This document shows positions 34,690 to 44,292 of a stretch of DNA of 58,251 nucleotides, piece by piece. Where the stretch lies: positions 1 through 58,251 of the forward strand of contig CAZIDB010000001.1 in assembly GCA_964537965.1 (NCBI GenBank), in the 5' to 3' direction. Every line of letters begins with the position of its first letter. Position 1 is the first letter of the stretch. The notes below the pieces were generated by a model. That model ran no database searches, was not told the origin of the DNA, and worked only from the letters and a program-made list of their open reading frames with translations. The position numbers were made by a program, and so were the translations under genes. This DNA is from SURF-24 sp964537965 (GTDB lineage: Bacteria > Bacteroidota > Ignavibacteria > Ignavibacteriales > SURF-24).

Positions 34690-36815
34690 GCTCTGAATCC
34701 TTCCCACTGAACAGTTGAGATAATTCCATCTGCAGTTGGGTATGTAAAATTCTCATCTCTGTATTTTTTATGGTCCCAATCATTCCAGGTACTACCATAG
34801 TTTTTTTGATACGCATAATCCATGGCACCGTCGTATCCTGCCTTCCATAAGGTTAATCCATAATTCCGTCTGTAAATTTCCGGGTTCTCTTCACCGGCTT
34901 GCGGGTTGGAATAAGAAAATATTTTATTTCTCTTTGAATGATAAAACTGAGCCTGCAAAGGATCCAATGATCCCTGTATTACTGCAACATCAAGAATGTC
35001 TCCCATATCTGTAAATGTCTCTTTATATCCCGCAACAAAAACCTTTGCACCTGCATTCCTTACCACCATCCAGGATTTCCTTTGACTTCTTAGTTTATCG
35101 TCTCTTGCCTCATCAATACCATAGACAAATAATTCTTTGTAACCATATTTACTTATAGTTGATTTCCACTCACTTATGCTTTTTCTTAGCTGTTCCAATT
35201 CAGCATCATTATTTGAGTTGCCAGTTTGAATTCCGAGTGTAAATAATTTTTCCGTTGGTAATCCAACATCCTTCCTTATTTTCAAATCCTTGTCAAGATT
35301 TTTAAGTATCTGGTAAGTTGTTGGATATAAAACACCGTGCTGTTTCAAATCCACCATTTCAATTTTGTATTGTCTTGAAGTTTTATTCGTAAAGTTCATT
35401 GGTTTGTCTGTATAATCATCTACATAACCATGATAATAAATTCCATATGTTAAAATTGATTTACTCAAATGAAACGGTAATACTTCAACAACAATTGGAA
35501 ATTCTTTTAATTTTTCATCTCCTGCATTTATTGTTATAGTACCCTCATATTTACCCGGGACTGCATTCTCCGGAATGTGAAGTGTAAACCAGATTTGTTT
35601 GTTAAAATCTTTTTCAATTGAGAAATGCAGCAATTCATCACTGTCTTGCACAAACCCACCGTTGGGAAATTTCGAATCAGCAGATGTTAAATCGACATAT
35701 TCTTTTTTATTACCGGGAAGATTCACACGGATAAGGTTCTTTTCATTTTTATAATCGACCTTTAGGATATCATCATCTTTAACAAGCAGTTCCTGAGTTA
35801 GTATTTTTGATTTGTTCTCGTTGGTTCTGAATCCTGCCTGGTACCAGACTTTAGCAATCGATATATCCATTTTATCTGAGCTTATTGATGCGGCAGAACT
35901 TTTCAAATCTGAACAGTTAATTTTAATATTAGTTAAATCTTTTTTTGCCTGAATGAGTAATGAAAACGGCAGGTATTGGCCGGGTGTTCCCCTATCAGAA
36001 AATTTGGCTAATGAAACAGCATCCTTCGGAATATTTTTACCCGTTAACCGATTGTATTTTGTAGGTGGTAACAAGAAAACGTCGGCTGAATTATTTTGAT
36101 TAGAAATATTGCCCGTTTGGTTTTGGTCAACTTGCTCTTTTTCGAAATTGGTTTGAGCGGAAATATTATTATGTTCAGAAAGAGAATTTATTCCGGTGTA
36201 AATTTTATCATCTGAAGTTAAATGATTTATTTGCAGGTCATCAAGATAACAAACAACTCTGCCGCTTTGTTTTGTTTCTATTTTGATTAAGAGGTTACTA
36301 ACCTTTTCATAAAATGGCAGTAGTTGAAATGATTCATTAGGTTCACGATGAACGGTTTGAACAACCGGAAAAATGTTTGTGTTAAGTTTCTTCCATTTTG
36401 ATAGCGTCTTTTCAAAGTAATGATTTAAGGAAATATTGCTTGCATCAAATGGTAAAATTGTAACTTCAGCATCCTTATCATTTCCATTGAGAGAAAAAGC
36501 AGATGAGATTTTTAGTCCACCTTTAATTACAAAATTAAGAGGCATTAACCAATAGTGAGCGCTTTTTGCAGAATCATTTTTTTTGATGAAAAAATCGAAC
36601 TTAACCGAATGCCTTCCGCCGCAAGATTCTTCATTTGTTATTCCGGCATAATTAATTTTAATATCTGCAGTAGAAAATAGATGCTCAAGGTTTAATTTCT
36701 TACTATCCTCAAAATTATCTTCATACAGAATGAAGGAAGAAAATACTGATAGATTAGTAATCAAAGAAAAAGCTGTAAAGAACAGTAATAAAGTTCTGTA
36801 AATATTAATCCTCAT
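34690..36815 (-). CDS. DUF4091 glycosidase-like protein, second paralogue (3' end lost in gap)
   Basis: Partial: 708 full codons visible. Signal peptide at residues 1-27. It matches the hydrolase at 29965-33261 over its whole length: an N-terminal jelly-roll-like domain, a low-complexity asparagine/glutamine-rich linker (about residues 215-245), the beta domain with VWYQAGFRTNENKSK and LTQELLVKDD, and the barrel with LFVYGIDEARDDKLRSQRK, YSNPQAGEENPEIYRRNYG, DGAMDYAYQKNYGSTWNDWD and VQWEGFR just before the gap. The Asp-Glu pair of YGIDEA is conserved in both paralogues and may be catalytic. Any C-terminal module is unknown. It starts 24 bases after the WecA-like gene, so it is probably the last gene of the polysaccharide operon. 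Confidence 0.8.
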
Positions 36816-36839
36816 AGTATAATAAGTTCTTAAAGCAGC

Positions 36840-38498
36840 CTACATAATAATCAATGTAATAATTGCGAGGAATGGTAGTGCAAATGAACCGTAGAATAAA
36901 AGATTTGTCATTTCAGTCTTAATGGAGATCATTATTTTATACCAGAGGTAAAAAATGAAAGCTTCAAGAAAACTGATACTGAAGAATTCATCAAAATGAA
37001 ATTTGATAAAACTATTTATAATCATGATCAGCATTATAAATGCAATTACAGTTAAATCTATTCCATTCAGCACAACTCTTCTTACAGGTGAAATCTTATC
37101 GCTTGAAATAAGGAATAGAACAATAATTACAGCAAGTATATAGTAACTAATCTCCGTCATCTGGTTCACATTAAAATCAGAAGTGGTTATGTTAAAAATG
37201 GAAGATGAATTTAAATTTGTAATTGTAAAAAATGCAGCCAGATTTATAAATGTATATATGTTGCTAATATCCTTGGATCTTTTCTGATGCCCGTAAGCAA
37301 GAAGAAATAAAATTAAACCCATCGCAAAGAAAAGGAACAACAGGTTGATGCTTATATTAGAACTTTGGGGAATTGACAGAATAATTATTACTGCAATTAA
37401 AATTGTAGAAAGGCTAACAAGAAAGTTCTCCATATTGCCTACAACCTTTGCAGGAACTTCCCGTATTACTTCTCCCTTTGAATTCCACTTTGAATACTTT
37501 CTTATAAATTTCAGAATCGGGTCAATTAAAAATACAATTCCAACAAACACAAAAAATAAGATCGTCGGTACCATGTGGGATACCTTTACATAGTACAGCG
37601 CAATTATTATAAAAATCAGCGTAAAGCTTTCAATTAGAAAGACAGTAAACTTATGTGAAATATTGTTTGAAGTGATTATATGATGAATATGTGTTTTATC
37701 CGGCAGGAAAGGATTTTGTTTCCTGATTATGCGGAATGACATCACCTTAATTGTATCAATGATAGGAATTGCAAGCAGCATAATCGGGAACGTTAAATCC
37801 AGCGAATGATTATTATAGTTAATAGATGTTAAGATAGAAGTAAGAACCAAAAAATATCCAAGGGTTAACGAACCTGTATCACCTAAAAATATTTTTGCCG
37901 GGTGAGCATTATACTTCAGAAATCCAAGTATGCCACCCATAAGACTGGTAGACAGAATTAAAAGAAATGTGTCATTAGAAATAATTGCCAACGCAAGTAT
38001 TATTGAAAAAATAAGCAGAGAAAATCCGCTTACAAGCCCATCCATCCCATCAAGTAAATTAACCGAATTGATGCTACCTAAAATAAAAATACCAAGCAAT
38101 ATATAATGGAATGGCGCCGGAATGTCTAAACCAAAGAGCGATAATGTTGAAAACTTTGGCGATAAATAAAAAATCAATAGTACTGTAGAGAATATTTGCA
38201 ATAAAAACTTAGCTGAGTAATCAAGTCCTAAAATATCATCAAAGATTCCGATCATCAGAATTATGTTTGCAGAAATTATTATTAACCTTATCGAGTTGAG
38301 ATTATCAAAAAAGGTTAGCATCATTACAGAGACAACCATAAAGATTAATAGGCCACCCATCCTTGGAACGATAGCAGTGTGTATTCTCCTGTTACCGGGC
38401 AGATCCACTACTTTAGTCTTTTGCAAATAAGCAATAAAGTAAGGCGTAAAGAATATTGTAAATATAAGGCTTGTGAAGAAAATCAGTAAAAAATTCAT
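36840..38498 (-). CDS. WecA/TagO/MraY-family undecaprenyl-phosphate sugar-1-phosphate transferase with long membrane extension
   Basis: Encodes 552 residues, about 200 more than usual WecA/TagO proteins. The family motifs are complete: DDILGLD (D87, D88, D93), NSVNLLDGMDGL (D150, D153), KIFLGDTGSL (D207) and DKTHIHH (H270-H273). The enzyme would load a sugar phosphate from a UDP-sugar onto undecaprenyl phosphate, the first membrane step of polysaccharide synthesis. Residues of about 350-552 add six to seven further hydrophobic segments with no recognised motif. A sigma-70-like promoter lies in the 165-base spacer upstream. With Wzx and Wzy in the same run of genes, it is probably the initiating transferase of this locus. 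Confidence 0.9.
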   Translation of the reverse strand: MNFLLIFFTSLIFTIFFTPYFIAYLQKTKVVDLPGNRRIHTAIVPRMGGLLIFMVVSVMMLTFFDNLNSIRLIIISANIILMIGIFDDILGLDYSAKFLLQIFSTVLLIFYLSPKFSTLSLFGLDIPAPFHYILLGIFILGSINSVNLLDGMDGLVSGFSLLIFSIILALAIISNDTFLLILSTSLMGGILGFLKYNAHPAKIFLGDTGSLTLGYFLVLTSILTSINYNNHSLDLTFPIMLLAIPIIDTIKVMSFRIIRKQNPFLPDKTHIHHIITSNNISHKFTVFLIESFTLIFIIIALYYVKVSHMVPTILFFVFVGIVFLIDPILKFIRKYSKWNSKGEVIREVPAKVVGNMENFLVSLSTILIAVIIILSIPQSSNISINLLFLFFAMGLILFLLAYGHQKRSKDISNIYTFINLAAFFTITNLNSSSIFNITTSDFNVNQMTEISYYILAVIIVLFLISSDKISPVRRVVLNGIDLTVIAFIMLIMIINSFIKFHFDEFFSISFLEAFIFYLWYKIMISIKTEMTNLLFYGSFALPFLAIITLIIM

Positions 38499-38562
38499 TT
38501 ACAGACCAATCCTGAAATAGTATTACATAACATTAATTATTGAACTTGCACCCTCTTTATAT

Positions 38563-38590
38563 AAGATAATATAACAGGCGTAAATGTCAA
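38563..38590 (-). promoter_or_regulatory. Internal sigma-70-like promoter before the WecA-like gene
   Basis: Read on the minus strand, a perfect TTGACA (38590-38585) is followed after 16 bases by TATCTT (38568-38563), four of six matches to TATAAT. The -10 box is 65 bases before the ATG. It sits in the largest spacer of the polysaccharide operon. Confidence 0.45.
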
Positions 38591-38663
38591 TTTTTTTATT
38601 CGGTTTGTGTTAACCCGCACCACTTTTAACAATAACTTAATGACGAGAAGGAAAAATTATAAA

Positions 38664-39851
38664 TTACTTTTTATAATCAGGTAGTAACTTAAGTATTGAT
38701 TCTGCCATCTCGTTCATTATCCTGTTCCTGTTAAATTTCTCCAGGAACTTATGCCTGTAATTTCCATTAGGTTTATACGAGCTTAATTTTTCAAGGAGTT
38801 CATCTGTTTCTCCCGGTGAAAATAAAATTGCATCCGGAATATTTTCATGGATAAATTGATTAGCATATCCACCTACTCCGGCAATAATTCCTTTCCTTGT
38901 TGCCCCGTATTCAAAAATCTTAGAAGGCAGCACTTTTTCAAATGCTTTGTAATTATTTAAATGAAGAAAAAGAAAATCGCTTTCTGCATAATGTTCTTTA
39001 AGCTTGTTCCTGTTTACCGGCTGGAGGATTTCAACATTGTCCACTTTCATTTCCTGTAGCTTATTTACAAGATGTTTCTTTGCACCGCCATCGCCAATAA
39101 TTCTGAACTTATACTTATTGCCTAATTTTTTTGCGGCAAAAGGAATTATTTTTTCAAGCCCCTGCCCTTCCCCTATGTTGCCGGCATATGTAATTAGCTT
39201 CTCTGCTTTTAATGGGTTGTTTTTATTTTGCTGGTTTGCCAACTCTAAAAACTCATCATCAATACCATTCGTATAAAACGAAGTTGAGCCTTTATAAATT
39301 GACTTAAAGTAATTTTCAAATCCCTTTGAAACAAAATTAATGTGAGAGGCATTGTTAACAGTATAACGTTCAATAAATTTTAGCGAAGGAAGAATAAAAG
39401 TTTTGGCTATTTTATTTTTCAATACTTCATTCATTGTATCGGTAAAGATATCCCTTATATCAAGATAAAGCGGAAGTCTCATTTTCTTAGCTAATCTTGC
39501 TCCTAAAAATGCTGTAAACAATTTTGATGATGATGCATAGATAAGATCATATTTTTTTCCTTTAGTTAATCTTTTAACACCTCTGTAATAATCCCGGTAA
39601 GAAATTACCTGATCCGCAAAACCATTTTTATGTGCTGATAATTTTATTCGTCTGATTGTAACATTTCCATCAGTTTCTGTTTCGGAAGCCTGAGCTTTGA
39701 AAGTATGATACCTGTTCGGCATTGTTGTCAAAACTTCGATTTCATCTTCCGGTTTGATTTTATTTTTTAGAATATCCACTAATGCTGTGTTTCTGAATGA
39801 ACCGGCAGATAAATCCGGCCTATAAAAAAAGCTTAGGAATAGAATTTTCAT
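38664..39851 (-). CDS. Glycosyltransferase family 4, WbuB-like
   Basis: Encodes 395 residues with a GT-B fold. The N-terminus KILFLSFFYRPDLSAGSFRN and the segments YASSSKLFTAFLGARLAKK, LYLDIRDIFTDTM and FVSKGFENYF resemble WbuB-type transferases, which add amino-sugars in O-antigen or capsule synthesis. The C-terminal nucleotide-binding part has ITYAGNIGEGQGLEKI, FRIIGDGGAKKHL and LPSKIFEYGATRKGIIAG. Donor and acceptor sugars are not readable from sequence. It lies 38 bases after the heparinase-like gene and 165 bases before the WecA-like gene. Confidence 0.87.
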   Translation of the reverse strand: MKILFLSFFYRPDLSAGSFRNTALVDILKNKIKPEDEIEVLTTMPNRYHTFKAQASETETDGNVTIRRIKLSAHKNGFADQVISYRDYYRGVKRLTKGKKYDLIYASSSKLFTAFLGARLAKKMRLPLYLDIRDIFTDTMNEVLKNKIAKTFILPSLKFIERYTVNNASHINFVSKGFENYFKSIYKGSTSFYTNGIDDEFLELANQQNKNNPLKAEKLITYAGNIGEGQGLEKIIPFAAKKLGNKYKFRIIGDGGAKKHLVNKLQEMKVDNVEILQPVNRNKLKEHYAESDFLFLHLNNYKAFEKVLPSKIFEYGATRKGIIAGVGGYANQFIHENIPDAILFSPGETDELLEKLSSYKPNGNYRHKFLEKFNRNRIMNEMAESILKLLPDYKK

Positions 39852-39889
39852 CTTTGTCTTTCGGATTGTTTTTAAAAATGTTTTGGAAG

Positions 39890-41623
39890 TTAAACCAGGT
39901 TCAACTTAGCATAACTGCTTTTTGTTGCCTTGCCTGTTGTACTAGGAACAGCAATTTGAAATGAACCTTTGCAGGGACTTTTTCCGTAAAATATTTTTAT
40001 CTTCTTTGCCGGAATTGATTTACCGAATGCCGGGAAATAATAAGCGGGCATAATTTCATATTTGGCAGAAGTATTTATTAAAATTACACTATCATTTTTC
40101 TTTATCCTGATTTCATTATCACCTGAAATAATTTCGCATTCCGGATGCAACAAAAGATTAGTTGCAGCCAATTGCCCGTTCCCGCCAATTATTTCATCTG
40201 TAATTTCTATTATGTTTTTATTCAGCTTAAATTTTCTTAAGTGCAGTGGTTTACCGCTAAGCCGTTTATATCCGTCGTGTGCAGCGCTTAACTCAAATCC
40301 ATCTTCCCTCGTAACATAGTTTTGAATCTTTACATTAGCCCGCCTTGCAACTCTGAATGCTCCATAAAATTCACATTGATCAATATCATCCAGTGTAAGA
40401 GTATTGTGTGAAGAAGTGGCTCTTGAATAATTTCTTTTCTCACCCGGATTATATTCATATACACCTGGGTCAATAATAATTCTTTCTTTGCCCGCACTTA
40501 ATTCAAATGAAAAAATATCTCCGTGACTGTGGGCAGGTAGATGATCTGCTCCAACTCTGCCGACATCAATCAGAATATAAATATCTTTGTTTCTGAAACC
40601 GTAATACCCACTTGATTCAAGTTTGATATGCCGGTTCATTCTTGTAAAGTTGCCTGAAATTTTTCCCCATACACTAAGACATTCGTTTGCAGGATAACTC
40701 ATGTTGACGGATCCGTCATTAAATACACTTATAATATTATCCGGATGTGTAAAATCATTAATAGCCTGGGCCATTGAGTCAAGTTTGTCATGCAGTTTCG
40801 ATTTTAAGTGTGGATTTTCCAATACATAATAGCATTCTAACAAATCAACAAAAACCTGGCAATGATATGCGGTTGATAATTCAAAATGCACACCATCAGG
40901 AAGGATCTGTTCATCAAGTTCTTTATTTAATAATTGAACAGCAGTTTCTTTCCATCGTATGGAATGGTTTCCGCTAAAAAATTTAGCTGCCCAAAGTAAA
41001 GTTTTAATGTTTTTAATGATGTGGTTTCCACCGATATCTTTTTCAATATTCCTTTCGAGATATAATAACTGCAGAAATAAACTTTGCTTAGTTTTTTCAT
41101 ATTGAGCTAAATTCAGATTAATTCCTCTGAAGGCAAACTGCTGCATCCAAACTATTGTTCTTAATGAAAGCGAGTATGAATTCCATGCTGCCCAATCGAA
41201 GTTATTCCGGAATATTTTATTCTGTTCAACCCAAGCTTCAACAAGTTTAAGGAAATCATTATTGTTTACCTCTTCAAGGTATTCCATATAGTGAAGGTTC
41301 ATAAGCCACAGGCGGAAATTTTTATTGGCAATATTTAATTCCCAGTTAATCTTATCATCCATTTCAAAAGTTTGATTAAGGAAATTAAACTTGTAACCAT
41401 TTTTTACTTTATGAATAAAGCCGTTTCTTGCAGGCATTACCGGGAGAGGAAGCATCTCGTTTGCAATGATACTTTCATTGACTAAGACCATTTCATATTT
41501 TCTCTGAAAATGTGAGCTGAACTTAGCATAAGCTTTTCTCCTGGCAATAAAAATCAGTCTGTAAAACAGTTGACTTAATCTGGTGTATTTAATTGAGTAG
41601 AAGAGGCGTATATATTTTTTCAA
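39890..41623 (-). CDS. Heparinase II/III-like (alginate lyase family) protein
   Basis: Encodes 577 residues without a clear signal peptide; the N-terminus is basic. Residues of about 110-330 form the helical (alpha/alpha) toroid and 340-577 the beta-sandwich typical of heparinase II/III polysaccharide lyases. Candidate active-site residues are N200 and H201 in GGNHIIKN, Y253 and H254 in STAYHCQ, and H361, H365 and H367 in DHLPAHSHGD. The segment DPGVYEYNPGEKRNYSRATSSHNTL is a hallmark of the family. Enzymes of this group cut uronic-acid polysaccharides by beta-elimination. In a synthesis locus it may trim or turn over the polymer, and the nearby nucleotide-sugar dehydrogenase would supply the uronic acid. 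Location in the cell is uncertain. Confidence 0.88.
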   Translation of the reverse strand: MKKYIRLFYSIKYTRLSQLFYRLIFIARRKAYAKFSSHFQRKYEMVLVNESIIANEMLPLPVMPARNGFIHKVKNGYKFNFLNQTFEMDDKINWELNIANKNFRLWLMNLHYMEYLEEVNNNDFLKLVEAWVEQNKIFRNNFDWAAWNSYSLSLRTIVWMQQFAFRGINLNLAQYEKTKQSLFLQLLYLERNIEKDIGGNHIIKNIKTLLWAAKFFSGNHSIRWKETAVQLLNKELDEQILPDGVHFELSTAYHCQVFVDLLECYYVLENPHLKSKLHDKLDSMAQAINDFTHPDNIISVFNDGSVNMSYPANECLSVWGKISGNFTRMNRHIKLESSGYYGFRNKDIYILIDVGRVGADHLPAHSHGDIFSFELSAGKERIIIDPGVYEYNPGEKRNYSRATSSHNTLTLDDIDQCEFYGAFRVARRANVKIQNYVTREDGFELSAAHDGYKRLSGKPLHLRKFKLNKNIIEITDEIIGGNGQLAATNLLLHPECEIISGDNEIRIKKNDSVILINTSAKYEIMPAYYFPAFGKSIPAKKIKIFYGKSPCKGSFQIAVPSTTGKATKSSYAKLNLV

Positions 41624-41668
41624 TCTGCTTGTCTGAATAAATCTTTGTGAATAAAGAACTCAGCCAGT

Positions 41669-42820
41669 TTAAACTTTTTCAAGAGTAATTACTTTATCAA
41701 CCGGATCATCTTTAATAATTTTTTTCATCTTCTGAAAAACGTTGTCCCAATTATATTTTTCTTTATATAACTTGAAGCCTTTTTCCCCGAACTTTTTACA
41801 TAGTTCGGGAGAGTCCAATAATTTCAATAAAGCAATTTCAAGTTGCTCTACATTCCCGGGCTGAACAAGAAATCCGTTCTCATTATCAATTACAAAATCA
41901 GGTATTGCATTAATCTTTGTAGCAATAATCGGAAGTTTGTTCATCATTGCTTCTATAAAAACTATCCCAAACGGTTCAATGTATGACGGCATACAAAAAA
42001 TAGACGTCGTTTTAAAAAGGTTTCCAATTTCATCCAAACTAACCTTTCCATAAACAGTAATGCCGGGCTCTGATATTTTAGGTGCTCTCCAGCTAACAAT
42101 TGTAAGTATTGCATCCTTATGTATTTCTCTTATCTTTCTGAATGCCTGTAGCAATATTAGTCCACCTTTGCGCGACCAGTTACCACCAATAAATAAAATA
42201 TTTTTCGTAGTATAATCCTTAAGTTCTAAATCTGGGCTCTCAGAATTTATATTGCCGCCGGTATAAACCACCTTAATTTTATTCCGATCAATTTGATATT
42301 GGTTTATAAGTGAGTACCGGACATTTGAACTCATCACAAATATTTTTGCCGCATTGGTGTACAATGATTTTTCAAATGCTAACCATCTTGAAGTAGGAGT
42401 TTTATTCCTATCATAGAATTCATTGTTTAAATTTTCAAGGTAGGTGTTATCCGTAAAAATGTAATTCTTAATCCCCGGGATTGAAGCATCTATTAAAGAC
42501 TGAGTTTGAAATGTGAAAGCAATTGAATTTTGAAAATGATTATAATTTTGAAGTATCTTTTTTCTTATCAGCCTGAAAAAGAATGTGTTCGGAATTACAC
42601 AATCTTTTATTTTGATTCTAAAAGTAATAAGCCTGAAAAAATATTCCTTAAGAATAAAAAAATAATTCAGCAGGATATATATTTTTTTTGATCTTAATAT
42701 TTCAATCGCATCAACAGTAATTAGTTCGTGTTCCGGAAAATTCGAGCGAAGTTTCTGATAGACTTTAGAATTAATATGTGAAAAGGAAGATAATTTTACG
42801 AAAAGTATTTTATCCCTCAT
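41669..42820 (-). CDS. Glycosyltransferase family 4
   Basis: Encodes 383 residues, GT-B fold. The C-terminal half contains the GT4 core: NILFIGGNWSRKGGLILLQAF, GITVYGKVSLDEIGNLFKTTSIFCMPSYIEPFGIVFIEAM with the EX7E motif, and DNENGFLVQPGN. The N-terminal half is divergent and lacks the usual glycine-rich GGAE loop, so the acceptor is hard to guess. It lies between the CapK-like genes and the heparinase-like gene with spacers of about 45 bases. Confidence 0.87.
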   Translation of the reverse strand: MRDKILFVKLSSFSHINSKVYQKLRSNFPEHELITVDAIEILRSKKIYILLNYFFILKEYFFRLITFRIKIKDCVIPNTFFFRLIRKKILQNYNHFQNSIAFTFQTQSLIDASIPGIKNYIFTDNTYLENLNNEFYDRNKTPTSRWLAFEKSLYTNAAKIFVMSSNVRYSLINQYQIDRNKIKVVYTGGNINSESPDLELKDYTTKNILFIGGNWSRKGGLILLQAFRKIREIHKDAILTIVSWRAPKISEPGITVYGKVSLDEIGNLFKTTSIFCMPSYIEPFGIVFIEAMMNKLPIIATKINAIPDFVIDNENGFLVQPGNVEQLEIALLKLLDSPELCKKFGEKGFKLYKEKYNWDNVFQKMKKIIKDDPVDKVITLEKV

Positions 42821-42862
42821 GAATATTATTTGACCCTCTCTTTAATAAAATATCACAAGATA

Positions 42863-44275
42863 TTAGAATTTGTTCTGTTGGTAATTTAACACATCACCGG
42901 TAAATGTTTCGTCCTGGTGTTCAAAATCCTGTTCTAAAATAGAAGTATTACTGTTATTGTCATCCTGCTTAATTTCATTAATTACAAATTTCATTTTTCC
43001 ATTTTTAAGTTTTCTAAGTTTATCCGTATAGATAATTCTGAATTTAAAACTTTTACCAAGCCTGTTAGTAACTTCGTCAATTATAACCTGTTCTTCTTCT
43101 TTCGAATAGTTTATTCCTTTAACGATATAAAATGTTGCCTCACCTTTCTGTTTCTGAATAATCTGTGCTCTTTTAACATTTGGAGCTTTCTTGAAAAAGA
43201 ATCCGGAACCACCTACTCTTGTACCATCTTTAAGAATAAGAAAATCCTGTTCTCTTCCAAGTATCTCGTTTACAATTCTTGAATTTCTTCCGCAAGTACA
43301 TTTCTCATTCATGTCATGTATTTTTACTATATCACCTGTGTCATATCTTATAAGTGGAAAGGCTTTATTAAAATAAGTTGAACCGATTACTCGGTACTCA
43401 TCATCTGTACCGTTTATTTTTAAAAATTCTACAAATGAAAATGATTCGTCAACGTGGAGGCTACCCTCTTCACATTCATAAATACTTGCTACACCTTCGG
43501 TCATACTGTAAAACTGTTTTACTTTACAGCCAAAAACTTTTTCAATATTTCTTTTCTGGAATTCAAATAATGTTTCTGAACTTGTAGTAATAATGGAAAG
43601 ATCTAACTCACGCGCAAGTTGTTTAAGATCAGTCTTTTCAATCAGGTCAGCAAGATCATTTAAAGTTGATGGAAAACCATGCATCCATTTTATTTTACTT
43701 TTCTTAATCTCTTCAAGGTAGAGTTTAACTGTATCCTTATTTAAATGACAGCTTGAGAAAAGATATTGCTTTGTGAAATATGATTTAATCCAGTACGGAG
43801 GTTTTGTTCTATCTGAATTTAAAATACTTTTTCCAATAATATAAGCACACCAGGAGCTTGTTGTAAGATTAAACAGATACCTGAACTTCCAGAAAATTGC
43901 CCACTGCGAAAAAACAAACTGCCTGCACACCGGGTATTTCAGTCCTGAACCTGTAGTTCCGCTTGTATTGTAATATTGCTGAATGTAATCCGGATTTAAT
44001 ATGCTGTCATAATTCTCCTTTACTATTTCTTTGTTCACTATTGGCGAATTATAGAAATCCTTTTCACTTTTTATCCTGTAGAATTTTGAATTCTTTGTAT
44101 TCTCAATAATCCTGTCTAAGTTCAGTCCCGGACTTTCAGTACGGTCCAACAAAGTAAAGTTGTTAAGCTGAGCATAAAAATCATTGTTATATCTTTTTCT
44201 TTTGATTTTTAAACCATAAAGGTTAACAAGTAAAAACTGTAAAACGTATGGCAGTCCCAAATATTTCTTATTCAT
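42863..44275 (-). CDS. CapK/PaaK-like adenylate-forming enzyme, copy 1
   Basis: Encodes 470 residues of the phenylacetate-CoA ligase/CapK branch of the ANL superfamily, which activates a carboxylate as an acyl-adenylate. The phosphate loop is NTSGTTGSGLKYPV (residues 103-116). Further motifs are ITTSSETLFEFQ, FYSMTEGVAS, RYDTGD, a Cys-His cluster CEEGSLHVDE with CTCGRNSR, and the C-terminal NGKMKFVINE with the catalytic lysine. The hydrophobic, basic N-terminus (LPYVLQFLLVNLYGLKIKRKRY) is shared with both neighbours and may touch the membrane. Substrate unknown; context suggests modification of a polysaccharide rather than phenylacetate breakdown. It is the last of three tandem paralogues and has the longest C-terminal tail. 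Confidence 0.85.
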   Translation of the reverse strand: MNKKYLGLPYVLQFLLVNLYGLKIKRKRYNNDFYAQLNNFTLLDRTESPGLNLDRIIENTKNSKFYRIKSEKDFYNSPIVNKEIVKENYDSILNPDYIQQYYNTSGTTGSGLKYPVCRQFVFSQWAIFWKFRYLFNLTTSSWCAYIIGKSILNSDRTKPPYWIKSYFTKQYLFSSCHLNKDTVKLYLEEIKKSKIKWMHGFPSTLNDLADLIEKTDLKQLARELDLSIITTSSETLFEFQKRNIEKVFGCKVKQFYSMTEGVASIYECEEGSLHVDESFSFVEFLKINGTDDEYRVIGSTYFNKAFPLIRYDTGDIVKIHDMNEKCTCGRNSRIVNEILGREQDFLILKDGTRVGGSGFFFKKAPNVKRAQIIQKQKGEATFYIVKGINYSKEEEQVIIDEVTNRLGKSFKFRIIYTDKLRKLKNGKMKFVINEIKQDDNNSNTSILEQDFEHQDETFTGDVLNYQQNKF

Positions 44276-44292
44276 TTTATACCTGGATTATT

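Noticed and set aside
34690..34710. Continuation of the cohesin-like gene past the gap to a stop at 34710
   Set aside because: The codons after the gap read ALNPSH, which do not fit a T9SS sorting domain and lie antisense to the DUF4091 gene.
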